64,000 bases of DNA from Agrocybe praecox. Taxonomy: Eukaryota; Basidiomycota; Agaricomycetes; Agaricales; Agrocybaceae. The position numbers and the translations under genes are program-made. The stretch lies in the NCBI GenBank assembly GCA_964017145.1, contig OZ024847.1, forward strand, positions 1,240,001-1,304,000, written 5' to 3'. Below are positions 22,387 to 35,409 of the stretch, in pieces. Positions within the stretch are counted from its first letter, which is position 1. Each line of letters opens with the position of its first letter. Under the pieces are notes generated by a model. It was not told the origin of the DNA. It made no database searches and saw nothing but the letters and a program-made list of their open reading frames with translations.

Positions 22387-25300
22387 CCAGGTAGATAGAT
22401 ACAAGGGGATGCGAGTTGTCCAGTCGATTGGCCTACCTCATTTGTTACATCGGGCACCTAAAGTGGAATGAGTTAATCTCCAATACGGAACTATATAACG
22501 AGAGCTCACCCGGCTCAGCCACGAGATCGTTAGAACTAGTCCGATGATGTACAGTGATGCCACCATTGCCCTTCCCTGAATTTTGCCGCCGGCAAACTAT
22601 GATAGTACTAATGTTTGGTAATCCTGATGCTCCTTAGCTTCTAACCGGGTGCTAGCCGGAGGAGCGAAGATGCTTGGCAAAAGCCATGGCCATGCCATTT
22701 AAGGAGACTTAATTCTGCAAGATTCATAAAGAAACCTTGAGTGAAAGGCGGTAATAAGGCTGAACATACGGACTTTGAGTTCATCCGTTTTCGTCGGTTA
22801 TTGAATAGGGTGCTATTTTTGGACAACGGCCGTGACTGCAGCGCTCCTATCGGTGCCAGGTTCAACCGTCAAAAATCATTGCAGTCAGTCGATGTCAACA
22901 CGGTGGTACCGGATAGGTACCTTCCCACCAATGGCCCAATTCGCCTGCCAAGCCATTTGGCAGGGATTTGCGTGCGGCGTACTACATGAGGTCAAGCGCC
23001 TGAAAACGTTGGCAGAGTGTTGATAATTGCGGTGGCAAACTCGCATACATCTTTGGCTCATGGCTCTCAAAGATGGTTTGTGAAAATGAACGCCTCGTTC
23101 CCGGTTCTTCTTCCTGATTGGAATGCGCGCGTTGTTATATTGACAATCCGAAACTGGTCATTCGTGTCTGTCGGCGAAAGATAATCCTGAAGGAGAGAAA
23201 TTTACGTCAACTGCGCATGCACATTGACAGACATTTCATAGAAGATGTCGGTAACTTTTAAAGTCAGCGAATCTTTCGCGGGACTTCTTGAACGAACTAT
23301 TCTACTATTTGAATTGCCGTACTTGATTGGCGAATACTACGATTGAGCACGGAGTGACCAAGGCAAAGTCTGAGTACAATACCAACCAAACGGCACGACA
23401 TACCAGCTCCTGGAGTCCCAAAACCTTGATCTTTGTGGATGTATGGGGTCTCATGTGAGCAAAAGTAAAATTTTAAATATGTTGACGTTCTACAGGCTTG
23501 TCTCATCTATTTTAGGGACCAGTCAGGATATTCGGCAACGAGGCGAGTATTCTACATACACATACACATACGCAGTTCTTGGAAAGGGAGTTCTTTTTCG
23601 CCAAGGCTCAAGGTGTCATGGGTGTCCCGGTAAATGAATAAGCGGACTCGAGGCCGTATGCAAAGCCCACGTCGAATGTCTCTATTCATATTCCTCAATA
23701 AGTACATATGTATAAGTAGCACTCGTCAGAAAGCGGGAGTTCGGATGATATTGTGTGCAATTTATATCTACTCTTGCTAATATGATTTAGAGCACCAACT
23801 CGGACCTGGCCTATGACGAGAAAAGAATTAGATACATTTACTTGCATGTATTACTAAACATTGAGGTCTAATTCCTGCCCAGAGAACGTATGAGTGGGAT
23901 TCTGTCAACATGGTAGGCCTTCTGTGACCGGCGACTCATTTACGTGATCCGATTATTTACTTCACTACGCTGCCAAGCTCCTATTGATGATGATAAATAC
24001 TATTACTATTGTATTTTAATGAGACGTTTATGTACTCAGGGACCAGGGCTATACTTCAACACATAAAACCCAGACTCTGGATATCATTCTGCTGTCTCCA
24101 TCATGATTATCATTCAGGAGTCTGTGCCTTCAAGCAAACTCTTGCAACCAATAGTAAAGAGCGACTTCAGATTTCCCTAGGCAATGCATCTGAGAATATA
24201 CATATATCTTTAAGCCGCGCAATCTTCTCTATAGCCACCAGAATCGTAAGTTACGTCAGGTAGTGTACCATACATATAGCACAGCCAATAGCCAATTCAT
24301 ATATCTTCTAAAAATAAAAATAACCAACCGGCGGTCCGCTATTTTTGCCTCCACTAGAGTAGTTTGATCTCATTCTAAATGATTGACAAAGATTTGCCCA
24401 TATGACGGCTAGTCATGAGCCCAAGACTATCCGACTATGTAGGCACTAAGGAGATCGCCGTGCTTGCGTAGAAGAGCAGCCATCGATTTGAATTAAATGA
24501 ATCAGGCCCCAAAGTAATTATCAGCCCGGGCTTTGCCCTTGGCAGGAAAACTTATCACACGAAGTCGAAGTCAAGGAATTGCATAATTAAGAGTCAATGT
24601 ATGGTATATTAGTAATATAAGATCAGTGGCCCCGTAAAGTTAGGACGAAGTAAAAATACAAGTTGATGCAAGAACGAATGAATCTAGAGACTTATGTGGA
24701 ATGCAGCAAATCTAAAAATAAATAAGTGAAGTGAGTGACTGTGACTGTGACCTATAATGCAAATGCATGATCAGTGGATAAATAAGGAATAAATTATACT
24801 AAATGCCGTATTAGTAATGGACGTCAACGACGGATGGTCAACGGACGCTTGTGTCCACTGCCATCTTCTAAAGTTTTCCGTCTGCACAAATTGAAATGGA
24901 CTCCAGCCTAGGCGTAGCATTCTCGAAGCACGAGCTGACACCTCAACGTTAAGCGGAGAAAAAAAGTTTTCGGACCTCCAAAAATCCACAAAAAGTGAAC
25001 AAATTGTTCGAACTGTAAAATATCATGGTCCTTTAAAAGGCCAAATGATGTTTTGAAATCCTAAAAATCTGCGCTTTTGACGGATTTTTCGATGCCCGAG
25101 GAACATCTCCTTATGCGAGTGTGGAAGCGGCGGATGCATGTCTTGTAGTAGAAGCTGACACTGGGGGGGAAAGTGATGTGGGTAGGGAAGAATATGGGTG
25201 CGGCGTAGGGAAGGAGGGGACGATGTGGTTGGTTGGTTGGTGCGGGATAGGGTGTGGTATGATTGGTACTCTTCATTGGTTCCTTTTCAGTAATTTTCAT

Positions 25301-25736
25301 TAGCAGTGTTCATTGCCGTTTTCAAGGGTGAGGTAATGTAGAGTGAGTGGGAGGGTATGGGGTATGTCGGACAGTTCTCGAGGAAATGATAAAATTGGTG
25401 TGGCGGAATGACCTAAAGAAGCGGGCAGTTCCATGGTTCCATTAGAAATCCTCAGCGAGCAGGTGTATCTGTACAAAGTCGGAATTACCGATATCGGTTG
25501 GATTAGAATATATAATAGGGTATAAGATAGATGGTATGTAAGGTCAGAGAATATTCCAAGCACGATGGCAAGTTGCAATGTAGAGGGCGGGGCGTGAATA
25601 AGAATAAGAAAGAGGACGAAACGGATTTGGACGAGGGTTTGGAGTGCCCCTTTAAGAGTGTCCCGAGGGCAAAACAGCATCAGCAGAGTGCTGATGCGAT
25701 GCAGATTCGACGGACGGACGCAGTGTCATCAAAGAA
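22387..25736. other. Long gene-poor spacer
   Basis: About 3.3 kb with only short, unconvincing open frames on both strands. No terminal repeats, coding relics or RNA genes were recognised. The last few hundred bases are likely 3' UTR of the downstream minus-strand C2H2 gene. Confidence 0.6.
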
Positions 25737-26841
25737 TCAAAAGAAATTCAGGTAGGCCGACAGCGATGGCGGGAAGCCACGGCCTACATAGGAATCCCAT
25801 GATTCGGGATCATTGGCTATAGCAGCCAGAACCTCCTGTTGCTGCTGTGCAGCGAGCATGTCTTCCTGAGTGTAGTTATATGTGTTGACACCAACATCAA
25901 AATATCCCTCCGCATTGAGTTCTCCCTGCGATGAAGCGGAAGCTGGCACAGGAAATAAATCTGTGATGATTGAAGTCGAATCAAGGGTTGAATCATAATG
26001 TCCATATGCTGGAGAGGAATACATAAAAGAGTTGTCCTGATAGCCCGGGTTGTCAAGTGGATTGACATTGAATGGTTCTGGTTCTCCTGATGGAGGGGGA
26101 AATGGGGTATAATTGGACTCCGGGGAAGAAGGTGTAGAAAGAGGCCCGAGCGTCAATGACGCTTGAGCAGGCGGGGAGTCCCACAAATCGGTTGTGTCCG
26201 ATTGAGATTCGTCAGAGTCCGGAATACTGGTCTCTGACGAACTAAGGGGCGAAGGGGTGTTTACAACGGTTCGCGACCATAGTTGGCCCGGCTGTCGGCC
26301 GTGAAGTTTGTTCTCGTGGTGCCATAAGCTACTGCTAGTTGCATAGGCTTCGGGACACAAGGCGCATTGGTATGTTTTCGGGCCCGGCGAGCTATGTAAC
26401 GATAAGACATTGCCTGCCAATGACGAAAGCAAGTCGGAAGGGCACATACTGTACACTCTTCTTATGCTCGTTGAGATTGCCTTTCTGGCCAAATCCACGG
26501 CCACAATCTGTGCACACATATGGTAGCCTTCTGCGAGATTGAAACCCATTTACCAAGGCTAGCAATCTCAAAACAAAGAAACCCGTACTTTTCAGGGTCC
26601 TTCTCGTGCGTCTTCATGTGACGCTTCATATCCCCACCGCGAGACATCTGCTTCAAGCAGATGCTGCATGTCGCAAGACTTCGACTTGGAGGCTGCGATA
26701 GACTAAGAAAGAGTTGGTTTGGTTAAGAAATGATATGCCACTCACCAGGTTTCCGCCGCCAGACTGGGATTCCGAGTCCGAAGTGATGGGACGCCTAGGA
26801 CGTCCACGTGATGAGCCGCTTGACTTCGGTGCTCTAAGCAT
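25737..26841 (-). CDS. C2H2 zinc-finger transcription factor (three fingers)
   Basis: Four exons: 26746-26841, 26589-26692, 26450-26530, 25737-26391, giving 311 aa. After a basic Ser/Arg-rich start (GSSRGRPRRP) come three fingers, each interrupted or bordered by an intron: CSICLKQMSRGGDMKRHMKT with HE; YVCTDCGRGFGQKGNLNEHK with KSVH; YQCALCPEAYATSSSLWHHE with NKLH. The remaining 200 residues are Ser/Pro/Asp-rich with scattered aromatic residues and a QQQQ patch, typical of an activation domain, ending LSAYLNFF. It is a probable nuclear sequence-specific regulator with unknown targets. The ATG at 26841 was chosen because it starts the first continuous coding exon and has TATAAAAA 95-102 bp upstream. 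Confidence 0.83.
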
Positions 26842-26935
26842 CTCTCTATTCTTCAAACCTCCAGGAACGGGCGTTGGGGGACGGAAAAGTTAAAAGGGAG
26901 GATCCTTGAGTTTAGAAACCCTCCAAACGATTCTC

Positions 26936-26943
26936 TTTTTATA
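26936..26943 (-). promoter_or_regulatory. TATA box of the three-finger C2H2 gene
   Basis: TATAAAAA on the minus strand, 95-102 bp upstream of the ATG at 26841. Confidence 0.5.
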
Positions 26944-28200
26944 CTCCCACTCCCCCGCCATCCCGCCATCCCCTTCGAGAAAAAAACAGATGGATTGGTT
27001 TTCGCTAAGTTCCAGAAATTACTCTATATGTCTCGTCCAAGTCAATATTCCTATACGGAGTCACAAGATACCATAGAAGGAAGAAATACCCAAATACACA
27101 GACCAATCTTCCACTTTTCAATAGCTCCTACTCGATATGGAAGGTCTTGAGCCTTTCCCGATCATGGTCCAAGTCGCCCTGAGTGGCACATTTGGTATCT
27201 ATTGCTAATCTAGGAAATTTTGACGGGAAAGTGACTCTCTTTGCACACAGGCCACTATTCACCCATTTTTAGTCGTTATTAGAGTAGAAAAGTACTACAA
27301 GATCGTCCTCTTTGCATGATTACGAGTAGTACACCCTCCTTCATCCAAGTAACCAGACCCATGCCCCTTTCAATACCATTCAGTCCTCGACGATCCTAAT
27401 GCCCTCTGGCAACCAATCCTTCGAGGAGACGTCCTCGATGGATCATTCCATTAGTACATGGCCTTTCACTCCTTAGGCATTAACAATCAAGTACGCACCG
27501 CCGAACCCTTTCACAGTCGACTTCTCGTTTCAACTACTCGTCGTTCGTGATGGGAAAGGGAGGAACACTAGAACTGAAGTACTGACGGTGAAAGCGATGA
27601 AAGAAGGGGGCTGAAAGGTGGTTTGGCCCGCTTGTATTTGAAATTCCATTCCAGATAACGAGTAATCTTGACGCGCGGCACTAAAAATAGACGAACCACG
27701 CGTCATTAGTAAATCGCTTCCAAAGTCGCGCTGAGTCGCGTTAGAAAATGTTTTTTTCGAGTCGTTATTAGGGGATGACTCGGGGCAACGTCCATTTAAG
27801 GCCCTTTTGAGGGGAATGAGGCTGTGAAGCGCACAGCAATGTGCAGTGGTGAACAATGAGCACAATCACTTTTGCGGCTGTACGCTTTGACATGATGTCA
27901 AAATGACGTCCTACCGTGCAGAAATGATCGCGACAACCCACGAGTCAAGTGCGGGCGGACGAGTCAGTACATTTGGAAGATAAAAAATTTCCAAGAAAGG
28001 TATTTTCTAGGTGAGCCGGTTCATTTGAAGAAGTACCAATTTGGTGCGCAATGAAGCTGGTTTGGTTGCTTTTTAGTAAGTAGGACTACTATCGCACAAG
28101 ATGCAAAGAAGAGACGCAAAAAAGAGGCTTTATACATATAAAAAAGTCGTAATAAGGAATAACTTAGCGCCTTCGTACTCGTATACCGCCTTCGACAAAC
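26944..28200. other. Intergenic, no gene seen
   Basis: Promoter side of the C2H2 gene and 3' side of the methyltransferase gene. Short open frames only. Confidence 0.6.
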
Positions 28201-29105
28201 CTAAATAACGCCTGGAATGAATTTACACGGCACTCGACGCACATAGTCTTCCCAGACAGTGCCAAAGGCATCTTTTAGAACCAGATCCTCTGCTCTTAAT
28301 CTCACACCCATCCCACGGAAGGCAAAGAGGCACTTGAAGAGCCAAAATGATGCTACGGCACCGCCGATTGGGTTCCAAATAGCGTAGTCGGCCGTCCACG
28401 TTCCTGGAGCGAGGAAGACGAGCGTTGCTCCACAGAGAGTGAGGTAGACGCCCGTGTAGCTTGGGTGACGAACCCATGCATATGGGCCATGTGTGATAAG
28501 CTCGTGTTTGGGTCGAATCGTAATTTCGAATGTGAAGAACGGTCCTAGGGCCCTGAAACACCTACCAACGAAAATAAATGAAGTCAGCTCGCCCAGACGC
28601 GCCAGTGGATATAGTACGCGATGAAATACTTACCAGGTACGCAGAATCGCAGCTATCATCGTTACCAGCGCTCCTACCACTAGCTGCTTGCTAACACTGA
28701 TCTCATTGGTAACATTGCCCTGAGCAACAGTGGTGTCCCAAAGACCATTGCTGGTCGCTCCTCGAATAGCGCAGAATATCAAAATATTCAAGACGTTACA
28801 CAACACCCCTATCCAAACCATAGACTTGAAAAAAAAAAATAGTTGAACTTTGAATTACACTTGAAAATAGATTCTGCGTTATCACTCACCTTGCTGCAAA
28901 ACGTAATGGACTGCACGAAACGCTCAAACATCGTGTCGGTTCCTTCAACTCCCGAACAACATTCTTCGCTCTTGACTGACGGATTAGGAGGAGAGAGGGA
29001 GAGGTGAACGGAGGTTGCTGTGGAAAGCAGTAAGCATATTTTTATGGTCGGGTTTACCCATGAGCTGATGAAATCGGAGTCGTCACTGGGGATAAGGAGG
29101 GACAT
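28201..29105 (-). CDS. Protein-S-isoprenylcysteine O-methyltransferase-like (ICMT)
   Basis: Three exons: 28890-29105, 28634-28824, 28201-28561, giving 255 aa. It is a multi-helix ER membrane protein. The C-terminal half carries the ICMT/PEMT hallmark: ALGPFFTFEITIRPKHELIT, then HGPYAWVRHPSYTGVYL (the SAM-binding RHPxYxG motif), and near the end LRAEDLVLKDAFGTVWEDY, where paired acidic residues are conserved. Enzymes of this family methylate the prenylated C-terminal Cys of CaaX proteins such as Ras and mating pheromones (Ste14 in yeast). Mushroom genomes often hold several paralogues, and this one need not be the main Ste14. The N-terminus, about 20 residues longer and polar (SKSEECC-like), is the least certain part. 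Confidence 0.85.
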
Positions 29106-31100
29106 GACGTGTTATCGAGCTTATTCTGTTAGACTAAGCCTATTAAGCCTGGAAGAGAGAGGAATGCCTAGTACTGTCCCGACAATAAGTAAAGCGGCGA
29201 GGGAAAAGCTTAGGCCGGTGCAGGGATAACGGTAAGGGAAGGGAATGGTCTTTCTGCCCGACTCGACAGGAACTTTGGCTTTTTATCCAATCCAGCAAAG
29301 AATCGAATAACCGTAACCGTAACGAGGATTCTGATTGCGTACGACACCTCCCGCACAAGCTCGCCTGTCTGACTACATATTGACTTTTTAATAGGCAGCC
29401 CGGCTGCCATTATTTCCGTGTCACTACAAGTCAGACAGAGGTCGTCGGAATGCCCTCACAGAGGCATGCTTCCGCGTTCGAAGCACGCATCCGTCAATGA
29501 CAAGAGGAACGTGAGAGGCTATCCAGTTTCCGGAACGAGTAGGCTGAGTAGACTTCGAGGAATGAAGAACGCAACGCATCGATTAGGGTTTCGTGGAATG
29601 GCCAATTGTGCTCAAGAAAGAGAGAGAGAAGGTTTCGGCGAAGGGTGCAATGATAGCTATGCAGACACAGAAATGGACATTCTGAGACTGAGGCTAGAGG
29701 CCTAGAGGAACGAGGCGCCGTAGAGGTAAGTTTGCACACCTAGGTTGCAGGTACGTTGCGCTTGGGCAAATCATAGAGTTGCGGGAGTCGAGCCCCCTCG
29801 CCTCACACTTTCAATCTGCCGCGGGTTCGCGAACTGATCCCAACTTCTCAAGGGCAATTATAAATTATCCTTATCCGCATAGACTGTCGAGCAAACATCC
29901 TCGATGACGGTACTTCATCAAGAAGAATGGAAGATAGAATAACAAGGACGCATAGACAAGGCTTGTCTTGTTCTACCATAGGATGGACGACACTGAGTCA
30001 ACGACAGGTTCGTGCCAGAGGGATAATAGTTGGTCATAGTGTGACCCACACCTTGCTTGGCGCCTGCGATACCGTGTTGGCATCATGTCTGACTTTGATG
30101 GTACTGACTCGTATCCTTTCGTCAAGAGGCAATTGTGGCACAAACTTTCTATCATCAGAGTTTGTTGGAGACGCTGAAGCTTGTGGGCCTTTCAAAATGA
30201 AAGTCCACCCCGGAGTCCTTGAACGGATTCGCCATGTAGGACACTGAAGTACTGAAGGAGGGCGACTCTGGCGCGGAAGAATGTAACTCTCGTGAATCAT
30301 ACGCCGAGTCAAAGGAGCCACTGTCGAACGAACATGACCAGTCAAGAATCTGCTGTCAGTGGCACGACGAATGTTCCATTTTGTGCCACGGTTCGCCGTG
30401 TAGACACTGGATTTCATAGCATATGCTCAGGTTTAAAGCATGATTCTGGAGTAATGCTTAAGAGTGCAACGTCAGGCCAAAAGCCCTTGCATCACGGATG
30501 CTAAATTGCTGTGATGGAGAACGTTGAATAGCTGAGCCTTTAACTCTACAGCATAGAGTTCCTGATAGGCTAGCTGAACCTGTTATACGTTCAGCCTTAA
30601 GGTGCCGCGGTAGGATAGAAATCCAAAGTCCAACGGGAGCGCAAAGTATATGATAATATATTGTTGAGCCTGCAGTTTTACATGACATTCCGGACGGAGT
30701 TGGAGTGAGCAGTGCTACCCGCGTCACTAGGGGACCCAAAAAAGAAAAGTATATCGCGTCACGTTCATCCGGTAAGTTATGTGTCGAATGAAATGAGACA
30801 AAATAGAGATTCCTTCGGACCGTTGACCTTCCTCCGCGAATATTTTTAGATTGCAGTACTACGTTGCAATGCATGGGTATTGATTGGGCCATAATAAATC
30901 GAGGTTTGGGATGGGCCGATTAAATCTGACGTGAAGGGGGACACAGGTACATGTCGATGTCCCAAGGGCCGTGCAAGAGAGGTACGATTGGATGAGACGG
31001 GCCGCAAAATCGATCTCATGATTGGAATGCGGGCCATTCGAGGCCATTCAACAAGAGACTGCAAGAAAAACATGGACCGAAGAAATTCTCGTCCTGACAA
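29106..31100. other. Gene-poor spacer
   Basis: No supported gene. Overlapping open frames of 95-145 codons exist on both strands (for example minus 30034-30417 and 30458-30892), but they show no domain and no splice logic. Confidence 0.5.
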
Positions 31101-31104
31101 TTTT

Positions 31105-31114
31105 GCATAAATAG
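31105..31114 (+). promoter_or_regulatory. TATA-like element of the esterase gene
   Basis: GCATAAATAG, about 64-73 bp upstream of the ATG at 31178. Confidence 0.4.
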
Positions 31115-31177
31115 TTGTGTGTCCACTAGAAGAGGTCAGTAATCGTTATTCGAGGTACTTAACAGTCCGAGCTCACC

Positions 31178-32396
31178 ATGACCAAAGGTTACTGTAAAGC
31201 TGTGCTAGTCTCAATTATCCTCTCCTCAACCATTGGCTCCACCTTCGGGATCGCGGTAATAAAAAACCCTCTTGGGCCCAAACAAATATCTGCGTTTGTG
31301 CCTTTTGGAGACAGCTACACCGACACATTCTCTCCTTCGAATGGTGGTACAGCATGGCCAGTATATGCTGTGGATTATGCAAGCAAAGCCAGAACCAATT
31401 CAAAAGGTCCTCCAGTAGGATTATTTCCCTTTGCACGTTCTGGGGCAACGTGCTCCAATAACATAACGAATCGCCCATTTCCAAGCGTATTCGAAAGTCA
31501 GCTGCCGTTATGGTTGCAACAGAAAGAGAACGGGACTTTGGCATATCTGGCAGATCATGGAGAGAAGAATGGGGAGGAGAGTGCATTGTATTTTCTCTGG
31601 ATCGGAACGAACGATGTTGGGGATAATGGCCTATTAACGGGGCATGGTGCACCTGGGGTCACTTTGGTGGACGTGACGACTTGTATGATCAATTGGGTGA
31701 AGACAGTCTACCAAAATGGAGGCAGAAATTTCATGTTCACCAACGTGAGTCGTTCTTCAGGAATTCAAAATTCCTAGAACATGTATCAAGTGAGCTAATT
31801 TTTTTTAAATAAGATGCTTCCACTTCAACGTACCCCGCTCTATTCGACCGATTCACATACAAATCACTACTGGACTGCAGAGAGAAACACAACGTCTTGG
31901 AATGTCCAGATGACAGAGACCGTTGCATCCGGAAACGAATTCACAAAGCTTATGTTGCAAGTTCTTTTGCCAACGTTACATGGCGTTCATTTGGGCAAGT
32001 TTTCATGATTCCAGCATGGTAAATTTTGAGACTGAGGAAGTAATGACAGGGATCTTCGACGCATATGGCCTATTCAGCGACATACTGAACAGACCTTCAG
32101 CGTACTTGAATGGGACAGCACCGCTGAATACCACCGGAGCCGTAAAGTCGTGTGTGTACCAATTGAACGAGCCTACTTCGGATACAGGGGACTGCACCAT
32201 CGCTCAAGGAAGCGACAAAGACAGTTTCGTTTGGTAGGTCCGGTTGTCCGATTCATAAGGCCAAATATCCAATGTTTTTTTTTTTGATAGGTTTGACGAA
32301 TTACACCCAAGCGAGCAATCAGGTCGCGTTTTTGCGGGAGAAACAGCAAAGATTATCACAGGGCAAGAAAGTCGATGGATGACCTGGTTAGTATGA
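31178..32396 (+). CDS. Secreted SGNH/GDSL esterase, carbohydrate esterase family 16-like
   Basis: Four exons: 31178-31744, 31814-31994, 32050-32233, 32291-32396, giving 345 aa. An N-terminal signal peptide (KAVLVSIILSSTIGSTFGIA) predicts secretion. Block I is FVPFGDSYTDTFSPSNGG with the nucleophile Ser; block III is YFLWIGTNDVGDNG with the oxyanion Asn; block V is WFDELHPSEQSG with the Asp and His of the triad. Ser, Asp and His are all present, so the enzyme should be active. Several N-glycosylation sites (NIT, NGT, NTT) are visible. CE16 members are acetylesterases acting on acetylated hemicellulose fragments. Intron 2 (31995-32049) uses a GC donor, GCAAGT, the only choice that keeps HLGIFDAYGLFSDI in frame. 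Confidence 0.88.
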
Positions 32397-32793
32397 AGAA
32401 TATTATGGCCCAAAAGAGTTCTCTCTGGGTGCTAGACGAAATACATTTTGGTCTCGTTAAAATCCGAATAATGTCACAAAAATAGGAACTCACCCCTGTA
32501 TATTCGCTTCGTAAAATTAATACGCTAACTATGCTGTATTGTTCCTTACTTGTTCATCGTAGGCATAAGACAGCATATAAGCTATAATATTGCCGAGTTT
32601 TCAGCATTTCGAGCTGTTTTATGCTTATGATGATGGTTATGGGCAAAGATGGACAGCCACGGGCGGCATTTGCCACGCGATTCCGTTTGATTCTTAACGT
32701 CGACGAAGCCGAGCTCGTCAATCATCTTTAAACACACTATCTTTGACGCAAAACTCAAGGGGACTGTTGCTTCGCTAGTTGTAGCTTTCAACG
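32397..32793. other. Intergenic spacer
   Basis: 3' flank of the esterase and promoter of the GGA gene; nothing else seen. Confidence 0.6.
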
Positions 32794-34568
32794 ATGTTGA
32801 ACAGTCCAACAGGACCCTCAAGCTGGATGCGAGTATCTCCTCTCGAGGTACTCATCACTCGTGCTTGCGAGCCATCGTTGCACGAGCCAAACTATGCTTT
32901 GCATCTGGAGGTCGCAGAGTATATTAATCAGAAGAAGGCCAACAAGTACGTCGTGTGTTTGTCCTACTTTATCAATGACTTATCTGAGCTATCGTCCGCC
33001 TCCATGATTAGCCCTCGCGAAGCTGCGATGATGATTGCTCGTTTGGCTAACCACCGGAATCCTCATATCGCAATTCTTGCTTTGGCAGTCCTAGATACCC
33101 TAGTGCAGTCCTGTGGATACCCCTTTCATTTACAGATCTCCACCAAGGAGTTCCTCAATGAACTCGTCCGCCGCTTCCCTGAACGCCCACCCCCTTTCCC
33201 TGGCCCGGTTATGTCGCGAATCCTAGAATTAATACACGGGTGGAAAGAGGGTATCTGCACGGAAAGTAGATGGAAGGAAGACTTGGGAAACATCAGAGAT
33301 ATGCACCGGCTGTTGACGTTCAAAGGATACAGATTCAGGGATAACTCAAGAGCACGCAGTGCTGCTGTTCATGCGACTGCGGTGAGTTTCTTTCATTTCA
33401 TGTTAACTATTATGCCAATAGATGGTTACAGAACCTCAAAACTGCTGAAGAACTCGAGGAGGAAGATCGCGCCGCTCAGTCGGCCAAATTACAGGAACTT
33501 ATCCGACGTGGCACGCCCAGGGATCTCGCAGCTGCGCAGGAGTTGATGAAGTCTTTGGCTGGTGCCAACCCAGATGCCAAGCCTGATTATCGCTCACAGG
33601 CACTTACGGAGCTCAATAAACTCGAGTCTAAGGTTGTTCTATTGAACGAAATGCTGGACAATGTGGATGTGCAAAGAGGGGAGCGTTTTGCTTCTGGCGA
33701 TGCATATGATCAAGTAGCATCAATCCTGACTACCGCTAGGCCAAAGCTACAGAAATGGATATCAGATGCAGAAACTGAAGATCCAGAATCCCTCGACACC
33801 TTCCTGCAAATTAATGACCAGATCAATACTGTGCTTTCCCGTTACGAAGCGTTCAAGAAGGGCGATTATAGCTTTGCTGCAAACCCAATACCCCATGAAC
33901 TTTCAAATAACGGACCTTTAAGCTCAACGGCCGGTGTTTCGTTAATTGATTTCGATGACGCTGCACCATCAACCTCCAGTGCTCCTGCAGCTAACGACCT
34001 CTCTGGACTTTTCTCTTCCATGCAGCAACCTATTGTACAACAACCGCAGCAGCAGCAGGCCTTCGGATTGGGTCCTGGCTTCAACAATACGATGGCTTTC
34101 CAGCAACAGCCTCAACAACAACAAACCGCCCCACATGCACCTACTCCTCAAACTCTTTTCAACAACACGTTCCAGCGACCAACATCCATGTCGCCTCCTC
34201 ATTCCCAATCTGCCACTCCTCCTGCATCTATAATCCTGCCTGGCACACCTCAACCTCATCCCCAAATGCCAACCAACTACTTCGGCAATGGAGGCGCGCC
34301 CATGAATCATGGCATGGGAATGGGGATGGCAATGAACCCGACCATGTCCGGTATGGGTGGTGGTCAATCTTACAACGGTGGTATGTTTGGAGGACAACCT
34401 CAACAACAGCAGACGCCACCTATGGGATACCACCAAAAGCAGTCTTCGCCATCACGACTCATGCAGCCTAGCACGACCCCTGCAGTCAGTCCTCCGGCTC
34501 GGCCGCCTGCTTCGACGACGAGCCAGCAGAGCAAAGACCCCTTTGCTGACCTTGCTGGATTATTCTGA
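32794..34568 (+). CDS. GGA-type Arf-binding clathrin adaptor (VHS-GAT), no ear domain
   Basis: Three exons: 32794-32945, 33012-33381, 33432-34568, giving 552 aa. The VHS domain occupies about residues 10-155 (ITRACEPSLHEPNYALHLEV, PREAAMMIARLANH, DTLVQSCGYPFHLQISTKEF, LVRRFPERPP). A GAT domain follows (ELIRRGTPRDLAAAQELMKS, then a three-helix bundle with NEMLDNVDVQRGE and LQINDQINTVLSRYEAFKKG). The rest is a Gln/Pro/Met/Gly-rich hinge, and the protein stops at DPFADLAGLF, a clathrin/AP-binding-like motif. GGA proteins sit at the trans-Golgi, bind Arf-GTP through GAT and sort cargo to endosomes; the LAAAQELMK signature is that of yeast Gga. The usual C-terminal gamma-adaptin ear is absent, and nothing like it is found downstream before 35.4 kb. 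The absence could be real or could reflect a missed 3' exon. Confidence 0.87.
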
Positions 34569-35409
34569 TGGCGTGGGTCTTCATAGATAGATTTTTTTTT
34601 CTTGAGTCAGAGATATCTTGTATATGTGATTTATCCGTCCCAGCTGCATTCGAGCATTTCTTTCTCGATTCGCCAGGAACAAAATATTCTCTATATTCTT
34701 CTCATGTTTGATTAGTGTGGCTGCGATATATTGCTATTTGTTATGTACAGGAAATAAACTTGGATGACTTGCAAATACTCTCCAGGGGTTGAGCTGTTGA
34801 GACTTAGAATCTAAACGTGGTCAGATCCTCCGAATGAGTCGTACAGTTGGTTTCGTCTCGCTGCCGAACGAGTATTGTTTTCCAGCCTAAAGCGTTTTCT
34901 TTATTTTCTAGCCAGGGATTCCTCTGACCCCTCTGCCTACAAGTTTATTCGACGTGTTCAACGAGATTCAAGGGAATTAATTGCACGAGATCTTTTTGGA
35001 ATTATTTGGAAATACCTGGATTCCTCGTTACGAACCTTTGAGGTGTGGTATATATCATTGGGAAGATAATTATTTTCCTTGATGCCTTGTTGGGACGTGA
35101 TATACTGTTTGGTCATGCAGTATTTCGTAGCAGAACCTACAGACGATTCTCATTTTCCTCTATGATTTTATATATCGTGTTTGATTAGTGCCACAATAAA
35201 TCTTGCCACTGGATGTTTGAAATCTCAAAAACCTGTATCATTTCAATAACGCACAAACACCCAAACTCTTTAGTAGCTAGCGGGCACACCAGCTTAGCAA
35301 TTTACATAAGTGTGTTTCTATCCAATATTCATTTAACAAGGAATGCGTCAATTATTTGGGTCAACAAGTTTACATTTGTCAAGAATTCAATGATACAGTG
35401 GTTTATGTA
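34569..35409. other. Intergenic, convergent 3' ends
   Basis: 3' flanks of the GGA gene (plus) and the DUF6534 gene (minus). No gene seen. Confidence 0.65.

Noticed and set aside
29730..29840. tRNA-like stretch (GGAGTCGAGCCCC)
   Set aside because: The loop lacks the TTC of a T-arm and no matching acceptor stem, D-arm or anticodon arm could be paired.
28201..31177. Mating-type B locus suggested by ICMT and 7TM genes
   Set aside because: The 7TM proteins are not Ste3-like, and no short precursor ending in a CaaX box was found nearby.
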